DNA of 64,000 bases from Cymodocea nodosa. Lineage: Eukaryota > Streptophyta > Magnoliopsida > Alismatales > Cymodoceaceae. The notes beneath the pieces were generated by a model, which made no database searches, had not been told where the DNA came from, and saw only the letters and a list, made by a program, of their open reading frames with translations. A program made the translations under genes and the position numbers. Location: NCBI GenBank assembly GCA_036874045.1, contig CM072341.1, positions 3,422,501 through 3,486,500 of the forward strand, read 5' to 3'. Positions 45,943 through 58,539 of this stretch are shown piece after piece; position 1 is the first letter of the stretch; every line of letters starts with the position of its first letter.

Positions 45943-45954
45943 GCTCTGGTACCA
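45943..45954 (-). promoter_or_regulatory. Primer-binding site of copia X (Met-tRNA type)
   Basis: The minus strand reads TGGTACCAGAGC two bases after the LTR edge. It differs at one position from TGGTATCAGAGC, the complement of the initiator Met-tRNA 3' end used by most plant copia elements. Confidence 0.88.
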
Positions 45955-45956
45955 GT

Positions 45957-47170
45957 TGTAGGATCGTCTGTATCACAAGAGGGGGGGTGAATTGTGTCTT
46001 TAGTAATTAAATACTAGTGGATAAAACAAGAGCACAAAACACTTGTAAATGAAATTCTATTCTTTTATTTCAAGACAGAATTTACAATATCTTTTCAGCT
46101 TAATTCCCTTCTTGACAGTTTTGATACAGTAATTTTTGATATACAATTCAAATAGGAAAACAAAGCTCTTTTTCAAAACTAATTTTGAATTGTATAAAAC
46201 CTGATCTTTATGCACACAGCTCTTTTCTTTCTCTTTGCTCAGCTTCTAGATATCTTCTTCTCCAATTGTCGAATTTCCAGACTTCTTGCGTTTGCCGCTC
46301 ATTTTCTAAAATTGCTTGGAATTTTGAACTTCTTTTGATGTTGGAGAACTTTTCAGAATATGAATATTCAAACTTAACTTTTCAGTTAGGGATCCAGATT
46401 GAATATTCAGACTTGGTTTTTGAGATTGGGATCCTCTATTATAATGTAGCTTGTACTCTCTATTAGTAGTCGAACTCTATTGTCTTTCACGTTCAGCATG
46501 TTCATCCACTTGATCCATAATCTATAATCCACGTACTAATTTTCTCTTTAATCCAAATTACTTTCTATTTAAATTTCCACTTACTTTACTAACATTTTGA
46601 GTTTCCACGATCTCCACTCGTAGATACATCGAAACTTTGTCTTCCTGGAGTCTTGTAGATTATCTTCTAAGTCTTCAATTTAGTCGAACATTTATCCTTT
46701 AACTCTTGTAAAACTCGAACACTTATCCTTTAACTCTTCGAGTTTTTGCACCTACAAAACACGTGACTAAACAAAAAAACTTTTTTGTTCGTTAGTCCTT
46801 TTATAAAACTCAAACAATTATCTATCCATGCGTATAAAAACTCAAACAGTTATCTAACTATTCGATTTTTCATTACCGAACGCATATGGAAAACACGTGA
46901 CAACTTAAAACATTAAAAACACACATGCAGATAACTTAACTATACGAGATTTTAACATAAAGTATTCGACAAAAACAAAACGTTAACTATCCGAAAGTTT
47001 AACTATTGCAAATCTAGCTCTTCGGAAATCTTTAATTTATCTAACATAAAAATGAAACTTTTCGATAATCTGTTAACTATTATACTTAGAGAAATATACT
47101 TAGAGAATATTATGTAGACTTATTTAAATACGTTAATAAAGCATATATCATCAAAATTAAATACCTAATA
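45957..47170 (-). repeat. Copia X 5' LTR (LTR-X)
   Basis: 1,214 bp, plus-strand edges TGTAGGATCGTCTG and CCTAATA, followed by the GAGAA duplication at 47,171-47,175. Same palindromic ACTCGAA / TTCGAGT and CACGTG content as the partner LTR. Confidence 0.9.
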
Positions 47171-47775
47171 GAGAATATGTGAAGAAGTGGAAAACTAGTA
47201 GTGATTAAACGTAGATGATATGCATGAAATGAAGATACAATATAAAAGGCATATAATTCTCGTTGATCAGTTATCCCTGCACACCAAATGAAATATATTT
47301 TCAGGGATCAAAAACACCTTTCGGGGAAAAGCTCTCAGATGGAAGAAAATTCAATGAAGTAGAAAAGGTCAGATTTATGTCACTAAAGATCTGAAGTATT
47401 AGAAGAAAGCAAATTCAGTGAAGCAGAGAAAGCCAGATATTCGTCACTGAAGAATTATTGAAGAAGAAAAAGAAGAAGAAGAAGAAGAAAGTTCTCAAAC
47501 AAGGAGAAATGTTTTAAATTCCGTAAATTAGTTTTCTCTATTTGTAGTTATGAAATTAAATAGATGAAACATGGTATCGTTATATAATTGCATCTACAAT
47601 TTCTGAGGAGAATTGAATTGTATATTGTAATTGAAACATTGAATAAAATGATTTTACGAAAACAGTGTCTCGACTTGTTTTTAATTTTGAAGTTTCAATT
47701 ATAATCGAAAATGTTGAAAAACACAATTCACCCCCCTCTTGTGTAGCCATACGATCCTACAAGTGGTATCAAAGC
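47171..47775 (+). repeat. Copia-Y2 5' LTR, right part, and primer-binding site
   Basis: Continues the LTR-Y broken at 17,204. It has the TATA box (TATAAAA, 47,241-47,247), about two units of the repeat that is expanded at 22,316, and ends ACGATCCTACA at 47,761. TGGTATCAAAGC at 47,764-47,775 is a Met-tRNA type primer site, so this was the 5' LTR of a real element and not a solo LTR. Confidence 0.88.
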
Positions 47776-48312
47776 GAGGTTAATAATCTTTGATATAAAA
47801 TTGATACCAACTTATTTAATATCATTGCTTATTCTGCACGTGTACAATATAACATTCGTAACTTATAATTTCACCACGTGTACAATACTAACTTAACGAG
47901 TTCTTCTCTTCTTTTACTCACTAACTTAACGAGTTCTCACGCGACCTATTTTAACCTTTAAGCCTTTAACTTAATGAGTTCTCACGTGACCTCTATACAA
48001 ACAAAACTCTAACTTAATGAGTTGTCTAAACGTGCACTGTTCATGATACATAAAATAGAACTTTAAAACATATCATGCTTTTCAATAAAAACACATGTTA
48101 TAACCATATCATGCTTTTCTTTATAGATAGTCATCGATCTTAAATATAACCATATAAATATCATCTCCCTTTATAATATATGCAATTAAAATCATAATCA
48201 TCTTTTTCTCCCCCTTTTTGTCATTAATCAAAAAGATAATTACACAGAATATATATATTAAGAGATATATTTACAACAACGCTTTTTGTAAACAATAATA
48301 AGAACTGTAAAC
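47776..48312. other. Copia-Y remnants
   Basis: 47,776-47,840 looks like copia-Y leader. From about 47,841 to 48,105 the sequence is an LTR-Y fragment on the minus strand with AACTTAACGAGTT motifs. 48,106-48,312 is copia internal sequence; TTCTCCCCCTTTTTG at 48,206-48,220 reads as a polypurine tract on the minus strand. No gene is recognised. Confidence 0.55.
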
Positions 48313-50421
48313 TATTTGGATCTCCAGCACGACACTAGAAAACTTGATTGGTTACCCAGCAACGTGCTAGAAAAACTTGGATTTGTTAACTTTTGTTTTT
48401 ACTTAGTTAATTTATCTTTATGCCTATATCATTAAATTCCTTTTTAGAATTAAACAAACAACCTTTCACACAAATTAGATATTAATTCCAATTTGTATTT
48501 TAACTGCAAGTGCACAATGTCTATTGTATTAGTGTGCAAGTACAGGTCGATCTCATAGGGAATTGCTTAAGAATTGCGAGCTATTCCGTTTTTAACAATC
48601 AAATTTATATATTCAATAAGCTCTCTATTGAGTTACAGTTAACTCAACGGACTAACCTCGTGGACTTAAGTTAACTCCACGAGCTTGTCTTTCCTATTTA
48701 ATATTGCTATTTACAAAGGAATTCGGCCAACCATTGGGCAGTTCCACAGATTGTAAATAACATCAATTAAGCTCTTTAATGTTAGTAAAAACTGGATTTA
48801 TCATTAGGCAATACTAACATTCAGATAATTCAAAGAGTAACCATTAAAATCTTTAAGTCTATTGAACGAACCAATTTAAGTAAACTGTAAAACTAAAACA
48901 AACATAAAACAATCACAACACTGATAAAGATAACATTAATCACGATACAAAACAAACAATACAATACCCAAATACAAAATACAAACACAGATAAGTTGTT
49001 TTTGGTATTTTTGTTTTGATATGAGCATGAAAATGGGCGAAAGGTGAAATGTAAAGCAATCTCAATCAACAGTAAATACTTCTGTCACTACATGCGACGC
49101 GATTACACCACTGAAAATTAAACCACTTACAATTCTGTCTCTTCTCCCTATAGAATCATGAGTCTAGAATTGCAAGATGATCTCCTCTTCAGTATACAGG
49201 CATCAACCCGAAGCCAAGGCTAGAAGCTTTACGATCTCCTGAGATATGAGTCAACGCTTGGTGAAAATGGCTTCCCTTCCCGCGAGGTGATCACTCGTCA
49301 CAGTGGTTGTCAGGCATTGTGTTTGACTTGGAATCGACCTGACATTAGGAAAGTATCCTCATAGACCTCCGATGGTTGGTGATTATGGTGGTGGTGGTGA
49401 TGGTTGGTGTGGTACTTCAAAGAATTGTCGATGCTACCTGTAGAAAGCTTGGTGATCCTCCTCTACACACACTGGCCACACCCATCGGCCACCACCTTCT
49501 ACTTTTTTCTTCTTTTCTTTTATATTTCTTCAGTGGTAACTGCTTCTACTAAAATGATCGGTTGGATTTCCTTCATTCATATCAACGATGATGATTTCTT
49601 CTTCCTTCGACGAGTGAATTCCTGCGTGATACGTGCGATCATGGTTTTTTCTTCCAACTATTCTGTTCCTGCAACCGCTATAGTGGCATATTAGAAAATA
49701 AATGGTTCGTGGAGTTACAGATAACTCAACGGACTTGCTTCGTTGATTTAACTATAAAACACGTGCATAAATTTAACTATTTGATGCTTAGGTGCATTTC
49801 AGATACTTACAAACTTAACTATCTGATGCTTAGATACATTTCAGATAGTTATAGACTTAACTATCTGATGCTCAGATGCATTTCAGATAGTTAGAGATAA
49901 CTCACCGAAAATCCACTTAAGTCATTCTTCCAGAACATGACACGTGTCATCAGCAGTTTTATAATAAAAGGAGATTTCAGAGAGTTACACATATAACTAT
50001 CCGATGCCTAGCTGCAATTTCGGATAGTTAGAGATAACTCACCGAAAGTCCACTTAAGTCATGCATTATGGTTTCGGCACCCGTACTTCAGGAAATAATA
50101 AAACATTCTTTTAAAACATAACTGTTTGGTAATTTAAACATAACTCTTCGGTACATTAAGCATAACTGTTCGGTATGTTAAACATAACTGTCTGAAATAA
50201 CAGAAAATTTGGATACTTAAGAATTTCACAGCCTGTAATTTACTAACAGTTCAGAAATGTACTAAATTAACATTAATTCCCTGAAATTAAGTAGATTCTT
50301 TCATTAACGCATATAACAGTGCAATTATAACAAAATGGCTTAATTCTCATATGATAAGCTAAATATTATGCAATTAACCATCATTTAACCGTTAATATTA
50401 TGCACTTTTTCATTCTAAACA
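48313..50421 (-). repeat. Gypsy C 3' LTR (LTR-Z)
   Basis: About 2.1 kb on the minus strand, running from TGTTTAGAATGAAAAAGTGC at 50,421 to an edge near 48,313. At the outer edge the terminal 35 bp or so appear twice in imperfect form (TATTTGGATCTCCAGCACG, then TTGGTTACCCAGCAACGTG). It carries TAACTATCTGATGC / TTTCAGATAGTTA palindromes (49,775-49,910). Confidence 0.85.
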
Positions 50422-50677
50422 CTCCCCCCATACCTAAATTTTGCTAATCCCATAGCAAACTAAGATCTAATTAATTGGTCTTTCTAAAAGTGCTAGAATT
50501 AATTCTTCCTTTTTTCTTCTGTTCAGCATAAGAACTTGTATTATTATATAGATATTCTATATGTTTCAGTAATCTGTTTTAACATTGTTTTCTCCTCTTC
50601 AACCTACAAATATACTTAGAATATATGAAAATTACATAAATAATATGCACTTTTTCATTCTAAACACTTCCCCCATA
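50422..50677 (-). repeat. Duplicated polypurine tract and LTR edge in gypsy C
   Basis: The polypurine tract adjoining the LTR (50,422-50,432, CTCCCCCCATA on the plus strand) is followed by about 210 bp of 3' untranslated sequence, then by 23 bp of LTR-Z edge (50,644-50,666) and a second polypurine tract (50,667-50,677). The stretch beyond repeats the first one (GCAAACTAAGATCTAATTAA and TACTTAGAATATATG occur in both). A and B have a single tract here. Confidence 0.8.
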
Positions 50678-52407
50678 CCTAAATTTTGCTAATCCCTTAG
50701 CAAACTAAGATCTAATTAATTGGTTTTTAAAAGTGCTAGAATTAATTCTTCCCCTTTTGTTTAGCATAAAAATATATTCTATATGTTTCAGTAATCAACC
50801 TACAAAGATACTTAGAATATATGTAAATTACATACAAAGTATATCATCATCATATAGGTGTTAATTATATTATCGTTTGTTCTTCTTTTCATCATCTGTA
50901 ATCTTGAATTTTCCAATAAGATTTCTAGAAGAAATTTCAACAACATACGAATCAAAGTACAATCCAATTCAATTTGATTAAGACAAGTAGAATAAAGAAT
51001 TATATCTCCATTAAACAATTTCAAAAATCAATTCCAGATTCATATTTCAGCAATTCTAGATAACAAAAAATATACTCGATTCATAAGATATCTGTATTTC
51101 ACAAAACACTAGTATCTTTTCAGAATAGTATATGCTTTTTTTTATTTTTCTTCTTTTTTTTTCTTTAAGAGTTAATTTGACAAGCTTGAATCATACAAGA
51201 GCTTTCTAATGTACCTATGTAACGAGCTTTTAGTCAACAATCCCAGATCTGATTAGGATCTTAGGTTGCCAGATTTCAAGAGTCCTTTTTTAGGTCAACA
51301 ATCCTTACATACCTATCTACTCAAGTACAAAAGGCTCGTGATCAAACAAGTCAATAAACTCTCAAAATTTTCCTCTTTTTTTTTCTTTCAATCGAAACTA
51401 CAAACACAAAACAAAACATTAATCACTTACTATATATGTACGTATTTCATTAATACAGATGCAGTAAAACACTAATCTCATATAGTTCTGCTTCTATCAT
51501 TTACTGAAAATATGCATCCATCTCAATAAGCTCATACTTTTTCTATAGTTTAATAAGATCTACACATAAATCATTCTACAAGTTCAATCAGTCAAATTAA
51601 ATGTATCTTTAATCATATGTGTTTTATTTAATCTAGAATTCACATCTCAGCTCCTTCAGGACTTAAGATAAATTTCTGATTAAGCATTAAATATTCTGAT
51701 TTCATTTTAAAATTGTGAAACTGTTAAAATCATGAACTTCAGAAAAAACATAAGATACTATATCTAGATTTACATAAATAATAAATTCTATAGCATCTTC
51801 TATAGCCTTCTAAATATAACATTCAAGTAGTTTATAAAAATTTTACAATCTCAATTATCGGATAGTTACAGCAAGTTCATAAAAAATTTTCAATTTCCTC
51901 AAAACTTTGCAGTACCATTTTAATTCCTTTAATTAACAAACTTACATGGATGTTACTTTAATTACCTCCCCCCTATACCTACATTTTGCATTGTCTTCAA
52001 TGTAAAAGATTTGACAATAAATAAAGATTTTATAAAGTTTTGTTTGATTTAAAATTTAGGATAAGTAATTGGTTACATACCTTGTTCCATTTGTATCTCC
52101 TTCTGCATATTCCGATTTTTGATTCTGAAAAACTTTTCATTCCTAGATAAACACAAAATATATAACAAATAACATTTAATAGATATTGATAATTCAGTAT
52201 CTTGTGTGGAACCCAGGCTCCTATGCCTTTGGTGGCTCACAAGCAAGCCAGTTGGTTTCCTAGAACAGATACCAACAAACTGGATTGATATTTTGTTTTG
52301 TTTGTTGTTTTTTTTTTTATAAAATGAACATGAAAACTTCAAAATTCCCTTTTTTTTTTCTAAAAATAAATGCAGAATTCACAACGTTAAACACACAAAA
52401 TCATAAC
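50678..52407 (-). other. Gypsy C 3' untranslated region
   Basis: Matches 6351-8074 in A and 41,774-43,492 in B on the opposite strand. The internal purine tract is at 51,965-51,976 (CCTCCCCCCTAT on the plus strand), within the conserved TACATTTTGCATTGTC context. No gene recognised. Confidence 0.7.
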
Positions 52408-53546
52408 TTAAGAACATGATTGAAAAGTAGAAACAAATGGAATAAATGTATCAGTCCAAGCAAACTTTTTAGGCATAGTTTTCTTGCTATTAATTCTGTT
52501 TTAATGCAGTTCTTGTTCCTTCTTAATTTGTAAACATGCAATATATTATAAATTCCAAATACGAGTGTATTACCATTAATGATATGTAAAGCAGAAAGGG
52601 ATCCTTTTTGGTTCTAGGGTAATGTAGCAGTTTCTATTTCTACATTTATTTCAATATACTCCTCTTCCCACTTCCATTCATTTATGTCTTCCATAATCCA
52701 TATTTGAAATTTCATCAGTTCATCCCACCATCTTATCAAACATAAAGTAGGATCATCTTCTTCATTATACCACATTCCTATTTGAATTTCATTAAATTCT
52801 GCAGATGGTGGTTTAGCTATTTTACTCGGTATAGGTAAAATTTTCATATAATCTTCATAACTGTCTATGCTCACTATGTATAAATCAGATCTATATGCTA
52901 TTAATATCTCTATGACTAAATAGTTATATCCATCAAGTATGACATGTGTTTGGTTAATTAATGATTTCTGTCCTAGATATATTATAATGTTTTCATTCCA
53001 AGATCTGTTCAGAAAATTATACACATTTAAGCGTAAATCTTCACCCCAATTTCCTGTAGGTCTCCAATAATATAATTTTTCAGGAATTGCAAAATTTTTA
53101 TCAGAAAATATTAAAGCTGACCCACAATTTACAGTTGGTGCTTCAAATCTATTAAGTCTTCCTATATTCCATTCTTCTCCTGTTATAGGATTTCTTATCA
53201 AAATATCAGGTAATAATAAATTTGCATCCCTTGGTCTCGTCTTGTATATGATTAATCCTTCATCTATCCCCATAATATGATTTATTCCTTCTAATGCATT
53301 GGGTGGAATTCCAGTAGTTTCTTCCATAGCTAGATATTCATGGGTATTTGAACTACGATTAAATGACCTCCATATGAATCCATCTCTAATCTTAGTCATT
53401 TTTGCACCTTGTAGTCCCTGAAAATATTTTTCTTCAATATAGTCTTTAATTTCCTTTGATACACAACACAGCCTGCACAGATCTTTAGCTAACAAGTTAC
53501 TGAGTACTTCCCTTAGTGCATCCAACGGTAATTGCATCAATTCCAT
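52408..53546 (-). pseudogene. F-box protein carried by gypsy C
   Basis: The best preserved of the three F-box copies: one frame of 310 codons runs from 53,546. Residues 2-42 form the F-box ('MELMQLPLDALREVLSNLL', 'AKDLCRLCCVSKEIKDYIEE'). The remainder is F-box-associated-like: 'GLIIYKTRPRDANLLLPDIL', 'IRNPITGEEWNIGR', 'IPEKLYYWRPTGNWGEDL', 'FLNRSWNENIIIYLGQKS', 'DPTLCLIRWWDELMKFQI' and 'WIMEDINEWKWEEEYIEI'. The full gene extends to about 52,408 by comparison with B. Few breaks. It lies just after the gag intron on the element's coding strand. Amino-acid agreement with A and B over the whole length, with far fewer breaks than expected for junk, suggests it was under selection while the family was active. 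Confidence 0.85.
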
Positions 53547-53555
53547 TTGTTGATT

Positions 53556-55109
53556 TTGTATAACACAAACAAAAATTTAGTAGAGACAAAAATTAACATA
53601 ACTACTGCACACCCTTGTGGAGTTAGGGCATAACTTAACGGACTAAGTTCATTGAGTTAGAAATTAACTCTACGATACTATTAACTAAAAATAAAAAACA
53701 TATATACATACAGATAGTTGCTTTAGATATGCTGCTTCATTCAGCTGCCCTCCTAGAAGAGGTATCAATTTCATTAACTGTTCTATTGACAGGATTAGGT
53801 ATAGCTTGTATTGGCAATCCTCTAGTAGGTCTAACTTCCATTGGTTCCTTCTGTCTAAGTGATATATCTCTATTCTAATTTTGAATTGCAGCATTTCCAA
53901 ATATAAATTCTAAACAATTGTTTACTTGTTGGATTATCTTTTCTAATTTCTCTATTCTAGCTCCTTGTTCAATTAATACTTCATAACTTATGTTCTACCC
54001 ATTTATATTTTCTCCTCCTTGGAAATTGTTGTTTCTCTAAGATAAATTCGGGTGATTTCTCCAATTAGGATGATAAGCATTTCCCAAGTTATCTCTCTGG
54101 TTTCTAGCATAAATAATATCTAAGTCATTTATGTTTGCATTCTTTTCTGCTAGCTTTTGATTTAATGATAACTCTTCTATTTTCTTTGTTAATTCATTTA
54201 ATTTCACCTCAAACATAGTACTTGAGTCTATTTCATGCATTCCTCTTGGCAATATTCTTTTATCTGCAATAGCTTCAACCGAATTTTCCCACTGTGCAGT
54301 TCTTTTTGCAAAATTTTCTAAATATGCCCATGCTTCTTCACTACATAATTTTAAAATCCATTTTGACAAGTAGATTCTAATAAAGATTTCGTTGAAACAT
54401 CAATGCCTTCATAAATTATACCTATTAATTGTACTTTACTCATTGCATGATGTGGACATTGAATCAGTAAATCTTTAAATCTTTCAAAATATTTCCAGAA
54501 TGATTCACCCTGTTTTTGGCTACACATTAATATTTCTTTCTTCTTTTTAATCGTTTGATGTGTTGGATAAAATTTTTCCCGAAAAACAGAGCAAAATTCA
54601 GTCCATGTAGAAATTGAATCAGGCGATAGAGTATATAACCATCTCTTAGTTGTGTCTTTTAAAGAAAAAGGGATATATCTAAGTTTAATAGCATCTATAC
54701 TCATGTTAGGCATTTTCATCATTTGACAAACTTCGTTAAATTCTCTAAGGAAATAATAGACATCCTCTCTTTTTAATCCATGAAAATGTGGCAATTGACT
54801 AATATAATTAGATTTCAATTCAAACCTATCTCCCTCAAAGTTTGGCAATTGAATACATGAAGGTTCATCAATTAATTCAAGATCCAAAATCTCTCCTAAT
54901 GGTTTTTCTACTAGAGCAGCCATCTCTACGTTCTCTTTTAAAGAAAGGTTAGATACACCCCAAAGAATTTCGTTAAAGTTCAGTTCATAAAATTTTCCAA
55001 TATGCCTCAATGTTGAATATTCTTGGGTAGGTGTTTTTACTAATCGTTTAGTGCTAGGAGAACGGGTCCATGTGCTCATAAATAAATAATAGAAGATTAA
55101 TTACATACC
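53556..55109 (-). other. Gag-bearing intron segment (copy C)
   Basis: Begins on the minus strand with GTATGTAATTAATC at 55,109, right after CTTCAGACTG, as in copy A, and ends just before AATCAACAAATGG at 53,555. Length 1,554 bp against 1,552 bp in A. The F-box ATG follows nine bases later. Copy B lacks precisely this stretch. Confidence 0.72.
53685..55079 (-). pseudogene. gag: Athila-like gag (copy C)
   Basis: Capsid-type gag starting at ATG 55,079, 30 bp inside the intron. The first frame is open for 242 codons: 'MSTWTRSPSTKRLVKTPTQE', 'LPHFHGLKREDVYYFLREFN', 'KRWLYTLSPDSISTWTEFCS', 'QKQGESFWKYFERFKDLLIQ', 'LLESTCQNGF'. The following parts give 'EEAWAYLENFAKRTAQW', a helical stretch with 'KLNELTKKIEELSLNQKL', the Athila-type 'NWRNHPNLSW', and 'EPMEVRP'-like wording near the end. 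No zinc knuckle. Few breaks. Its place is after integrase and ORF3 and before the F-box gene, opposite to the usual gag-first order. Confidence 0.85.
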
Positions 55110-55989
55110 AGTCTGAAGCTTTCCATTCAATAAATATTTGTTGTCGGATGAAGTTGAATCAACTGGTTCTCCTTCTAGGTCCTCCAATGCCTTCTCCTTT
55201 CTTTTAAAAGTGTTGGTAACTTGTAAATAATATTCTATTTCATATATATACTGTGCATCCATAAAGTGCATCGTGGTTCCTGTTTTTATGGGTACGTGTA
55301 TCACTACTCATTTCAAATTTTGGTAACCGCTAAACCGACGAAGTTTCGTTCATGGTTAAAAGAATAACTGTTCTACTTAATCCACGAACTAACCTCGTTG
55401 AGTTATAGATAACTCAATAGAATACAGTCGGTTACTGTTGCTAACTCCACGGACTATCTTCGTTGAATTACAAATAACTCAACGGAGTGACCTTATATTA
55501 TATTACTAACCTCGTGGAGTTACGTTTAACTCAACGGACTTACTTCATTGAGTTAACACTTTGCAACTTCTAAGTTTTACTCTCGTAAGTTCCTCTCTGT
55601 TCTTTTTTTTCTTTTTCATTCTGCTAATTGTAATAAAGTTAAATCTATGTCATTAATGCATCATTTTGATTAAAATACATTTAAATCTGAACATTATATA
55701 AAGATTTAACTTGCAGGTCATTTTATGTTATATAGAATTTACATTTTACCTTATAATATGTAGAAATTTTTAAGCAATTATCCTGTCATTCAGCAAATTG
55801 TAAATTTGTTACATATTCATTCATAACATTCCACAATAACATAATATTCAATATATTCCATTCATTTCACATCCAAACACGTATGAAAATTGCATCTGAA
55901 AGATTATATTCATTAATATGAATCAATTACATTACAAGTACATCATACAATTTCATACAATTTCACACAAGTAGACGAACCAATACAAT
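55110..55989 (-). other. Leader exon and gap before gag block (copy C)
   Basis: 55,110-55,304 is the leader exon (ending CTTCAGACTG on the minus strand). 55,305-55,989 is the palindrome-bearing gap between ORF3 and the gag/F-box block, with GAGTTA/TAACTC pairs at 55,370-55,560. Matches A (2748-3649) and B (39,707-40,627). Confidence 0.6.
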
Positions 55990-58215
55990 TTAATCTCTAT
56001 GCCTAAGTTCATGTACTTCCTTCTAGAGTTTTTCTAATTGCTGCTCTAATTGATTTATCCTTTCTACTGCTCCCAAAATTCCTCCAGAAGGTATAGCTAG
56101 TTCTGCCGCTACAAAATTCCTGTATTCTTTCACTGAAATGGTTCTAGATCTGATCCTTTTTGATGTCCATTTCGTGAAATCAATACAGTCCACCATCAGC
56201 AGTGGAATCAAATCTCCATAAAATAATTTCTTCTTCACTGTTTTCAGCTTGGAGATAAAAACTACAGACCAATTTATTCGGATCTTATTTACAACTGCAT
56301 ACGTGGCCCATTTGACAAATTGACTTAGTTCTATGTCATGGCCTTGTCGTTGATAGACATTCTTAATCAGAATGTTAGCTACCATGTGTGCTTTACCATT
56401 TAAATGCTTCAATCTGTTTAATAATGGCACACTAGGATTGATAGCTAAACAATCCTTAATTTGCTGCTCAGTCCATTCAACTGCAGTTGTATCTTCCAAA
56501 ATTATTGTTCCTTCATTCTTTAAACCAAAAATGTTGTGGAGAAGCTCTAGTGTTATCTGTACATCAGCTTCCTCTACGTTTGAAATTAATCCTCCTTCTC
56601 CTTCTCTCAAATTAGCATAAAAATAGGGCACTAAATTTTCATATATTGCATGCCCTCTTTCTTGAGATATAAATTGCAGTAGACCTTGGAATTCAAATAG
56701 ATCTTTGATTTCTTGCATTCCATCCCAATTTACTGGTCTACTGTAAATAATATCGTAACCCCTTATTTCTTGATATTTAGTATAAGCTTCCTGACTACTA
56801 AAATGTACTTCATTCAAAATTGTTGTTTCAGTCAGGTCAGGAAGGTGACTTTGTTGTTCCAAAGGGGTTTGTACTTGATTTTCCTCTAGCATAGGCTGCA
56901 TTTGAACATTCTCTTCAGATTCCTGAATTTTTGCTTTTGCTTCTATCTATGGTGGTGAGCCGGCAGAACTCTCCACTCTGTCTTGAATTCTTTCCATAAA
57001 TTCCTAAAGAGTTTCTTGCTCTTCAGTGGAATCTGTGAAATTATTTTTGTCCAAATGGCTTCTTTCAGCCAATTCATTTTCTACTCTTTCTTCTTCCTCC
57101 TAACTACCAATCTGTTCTATTACTGTTCTTTCTGATTCTGTAATAGATTGGGATGGAGTCACGGGCAATTCAGTTTCTACCCTAATTTCTGTTTCTTCTT
57201 GTACAAGCTGTAGACTAATTTCAGCTTGATTTTCTTCTTGTCTTTGCTCCTACTGCTACAGCTCTTGCTCCTCCTCAGAATCGGATAGTAGGTTAATAAA
57301 AGTCTACTCCACAGGCCTTGTAAAAATTGGTACTTCAGATTTAATTTCCTCATATTCAGGCACTTTTTCTTTTCCTTTCCTTTTTCTGAGTAGTTGTGCC
57401 TGTTCTTCCTCTTCATCTTCTGAAATTAAATCCACAAAAATAGGCTCTATCGGCCTTCGAGCCACAGGTACTGGCTCTTCCTGTTTAATTCTTCCAATAA
57501 TTGCTGGTCTTGAAGGACCAGCCTCTCTTGCAACACTTGATTTAGTTGTTGCCTGATACTGTTCAACTTTTATTTTGTATTGGGCCCTTATCCTTTCTTC
57601 GACCCTTTTTCTCTTAATGGAATCATATAAAATATGTGCCTTAGCCGTAGCTATTTCTTGAGTATCACCTTGGTCTCTTGTTGTCTTGACCAGGCTAGTA
57701 AATTCTTTCTCTTCTTTTTCAGTTCTCGGCCAAGCAAATGCAACTCGTGGCAATGGTTCTGTTGGCTGAACTTGAGGTACTGACTGTTGTTCCTAAGGAA
57801 CAGGTCTTTCAGTAGTTGGTTCCTCCTGTTCTTTAGTTGCCTCTTCTTCATTTTCTTTCCTTTCTTGCTCCCAGATCACCCATTTAGCTTGTCTACAGAT
57901 TCGTCTTTTGAACCAAAGCCAGGCCTTACGTTGGATTAATTCTAGGGCTACTTCATTGTTTGGCCGTATCTTTCTTTCTTTACTTATTGCTATTTCAGTT
58001 GCCACTCTAATTTGTGTCTCCATTATCTGTGGTATCTGTATACCCAAATCTACTAAATCTCTTCTGAAATTGAAAAGTTCTGATTCTACCTTCTGTAACT
58101 GTTTCTCTCTTGTCGTATTTCTGATCTTCTGCCGCGTGTGCCATTCTACAAATTCCTTCAGAAACTGTGCGGTGTCCACTGCCTCTTCCCAGAATTCAAG
58201 CGTCATCTTCCTCAT
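55990..58215 (-). pseudogene. Gypsy C ORF3 (plant transposon-associated domain)
   Basis: Starts at ATG 58,215 ('MRKMTLEFWEEAVDTAQFLK'). Helical charged N-terminal part to about 57,800, then 'PRVAFAWPRTEKEEKEFTSL' and 'KAHILYDSIKRKRVEERIRA', a Glu-rich middle (57,180-57,450), and a 292-codon frame (56,023-56,901) with the globular domain: 'EIKDLFEFQGLLQFISQERG', 'ITLELLHNIFGLKNEG', 'VKWATYAVVNKIRINWSVVF', 'KLFYGDLIPLLMVDCIDFTK'. It ends in a short coiled coil. No signal peptide or membrane span. A few breaks. The clearest copy of this ORF in the window. Confidence 0.82.
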
Positions 58216-58539
58216 CGTGGAGTTACACAATAGCACGGAATCGCTCTGATTTCTACTATTCTAGATTCTAAATGATTTGCCAGATAATGCCCCTAAAACC
58301 CTAGGTTTTAGTTTAAATAAGCCCTAAGTTTTAGACGGGTAATCGGGTCATTTCCCGAACCTACTATTACTCTTTTATCTACAGTCTTAGCTACAGTACT
58401 CCGTTAAGTTACAGTTAATTCAACGGAATAAGCTTGTTGACTAACTCAAGACACAATGGAGCCCTATTTGTTGACATCTTAAACAACTTAAGCAATATTT
58501 ATGAGCATCTTTGAATAGTGTTGGCCAATAAAACCCACA
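58216..58539 (-). other. Gap between pol and ORF3 in gypsy C
   Basis: Short spacer holding GAGTTA/TAACTC palindrome remains at 58,395-58,450. From about 58,484 rightward the sequence is integrase N-terminal coding. No separate gene. Confidence 0.6.

Larger units (their letters stand above)
17205..47170 (-). mobile_element. Copia element X (Sirevirus-like), hosting two later insertions
   Basis: A complete-ended Ty1/copia element on the minus strand: LTRs of 1,214 bp at both ends (17,205-18,418 and 45,957-47,170) and a 5-bp duplication GAGAA outside. It has a Met-tRNA primer site, gag, protease, integrase, RT and RNase H, a long spacer, an extra third ORF and several polypurine tracts. Taking out gypsy B and the solo LTR-Y leaves about 12.6 kb, large for copia but normal for Sireviruses. 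By hand count its LTRs differ at about 5% over the first 210 bp, suggesting an age in the low millions of years. Coding parts are broken in many places. Confidence 0.9.
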
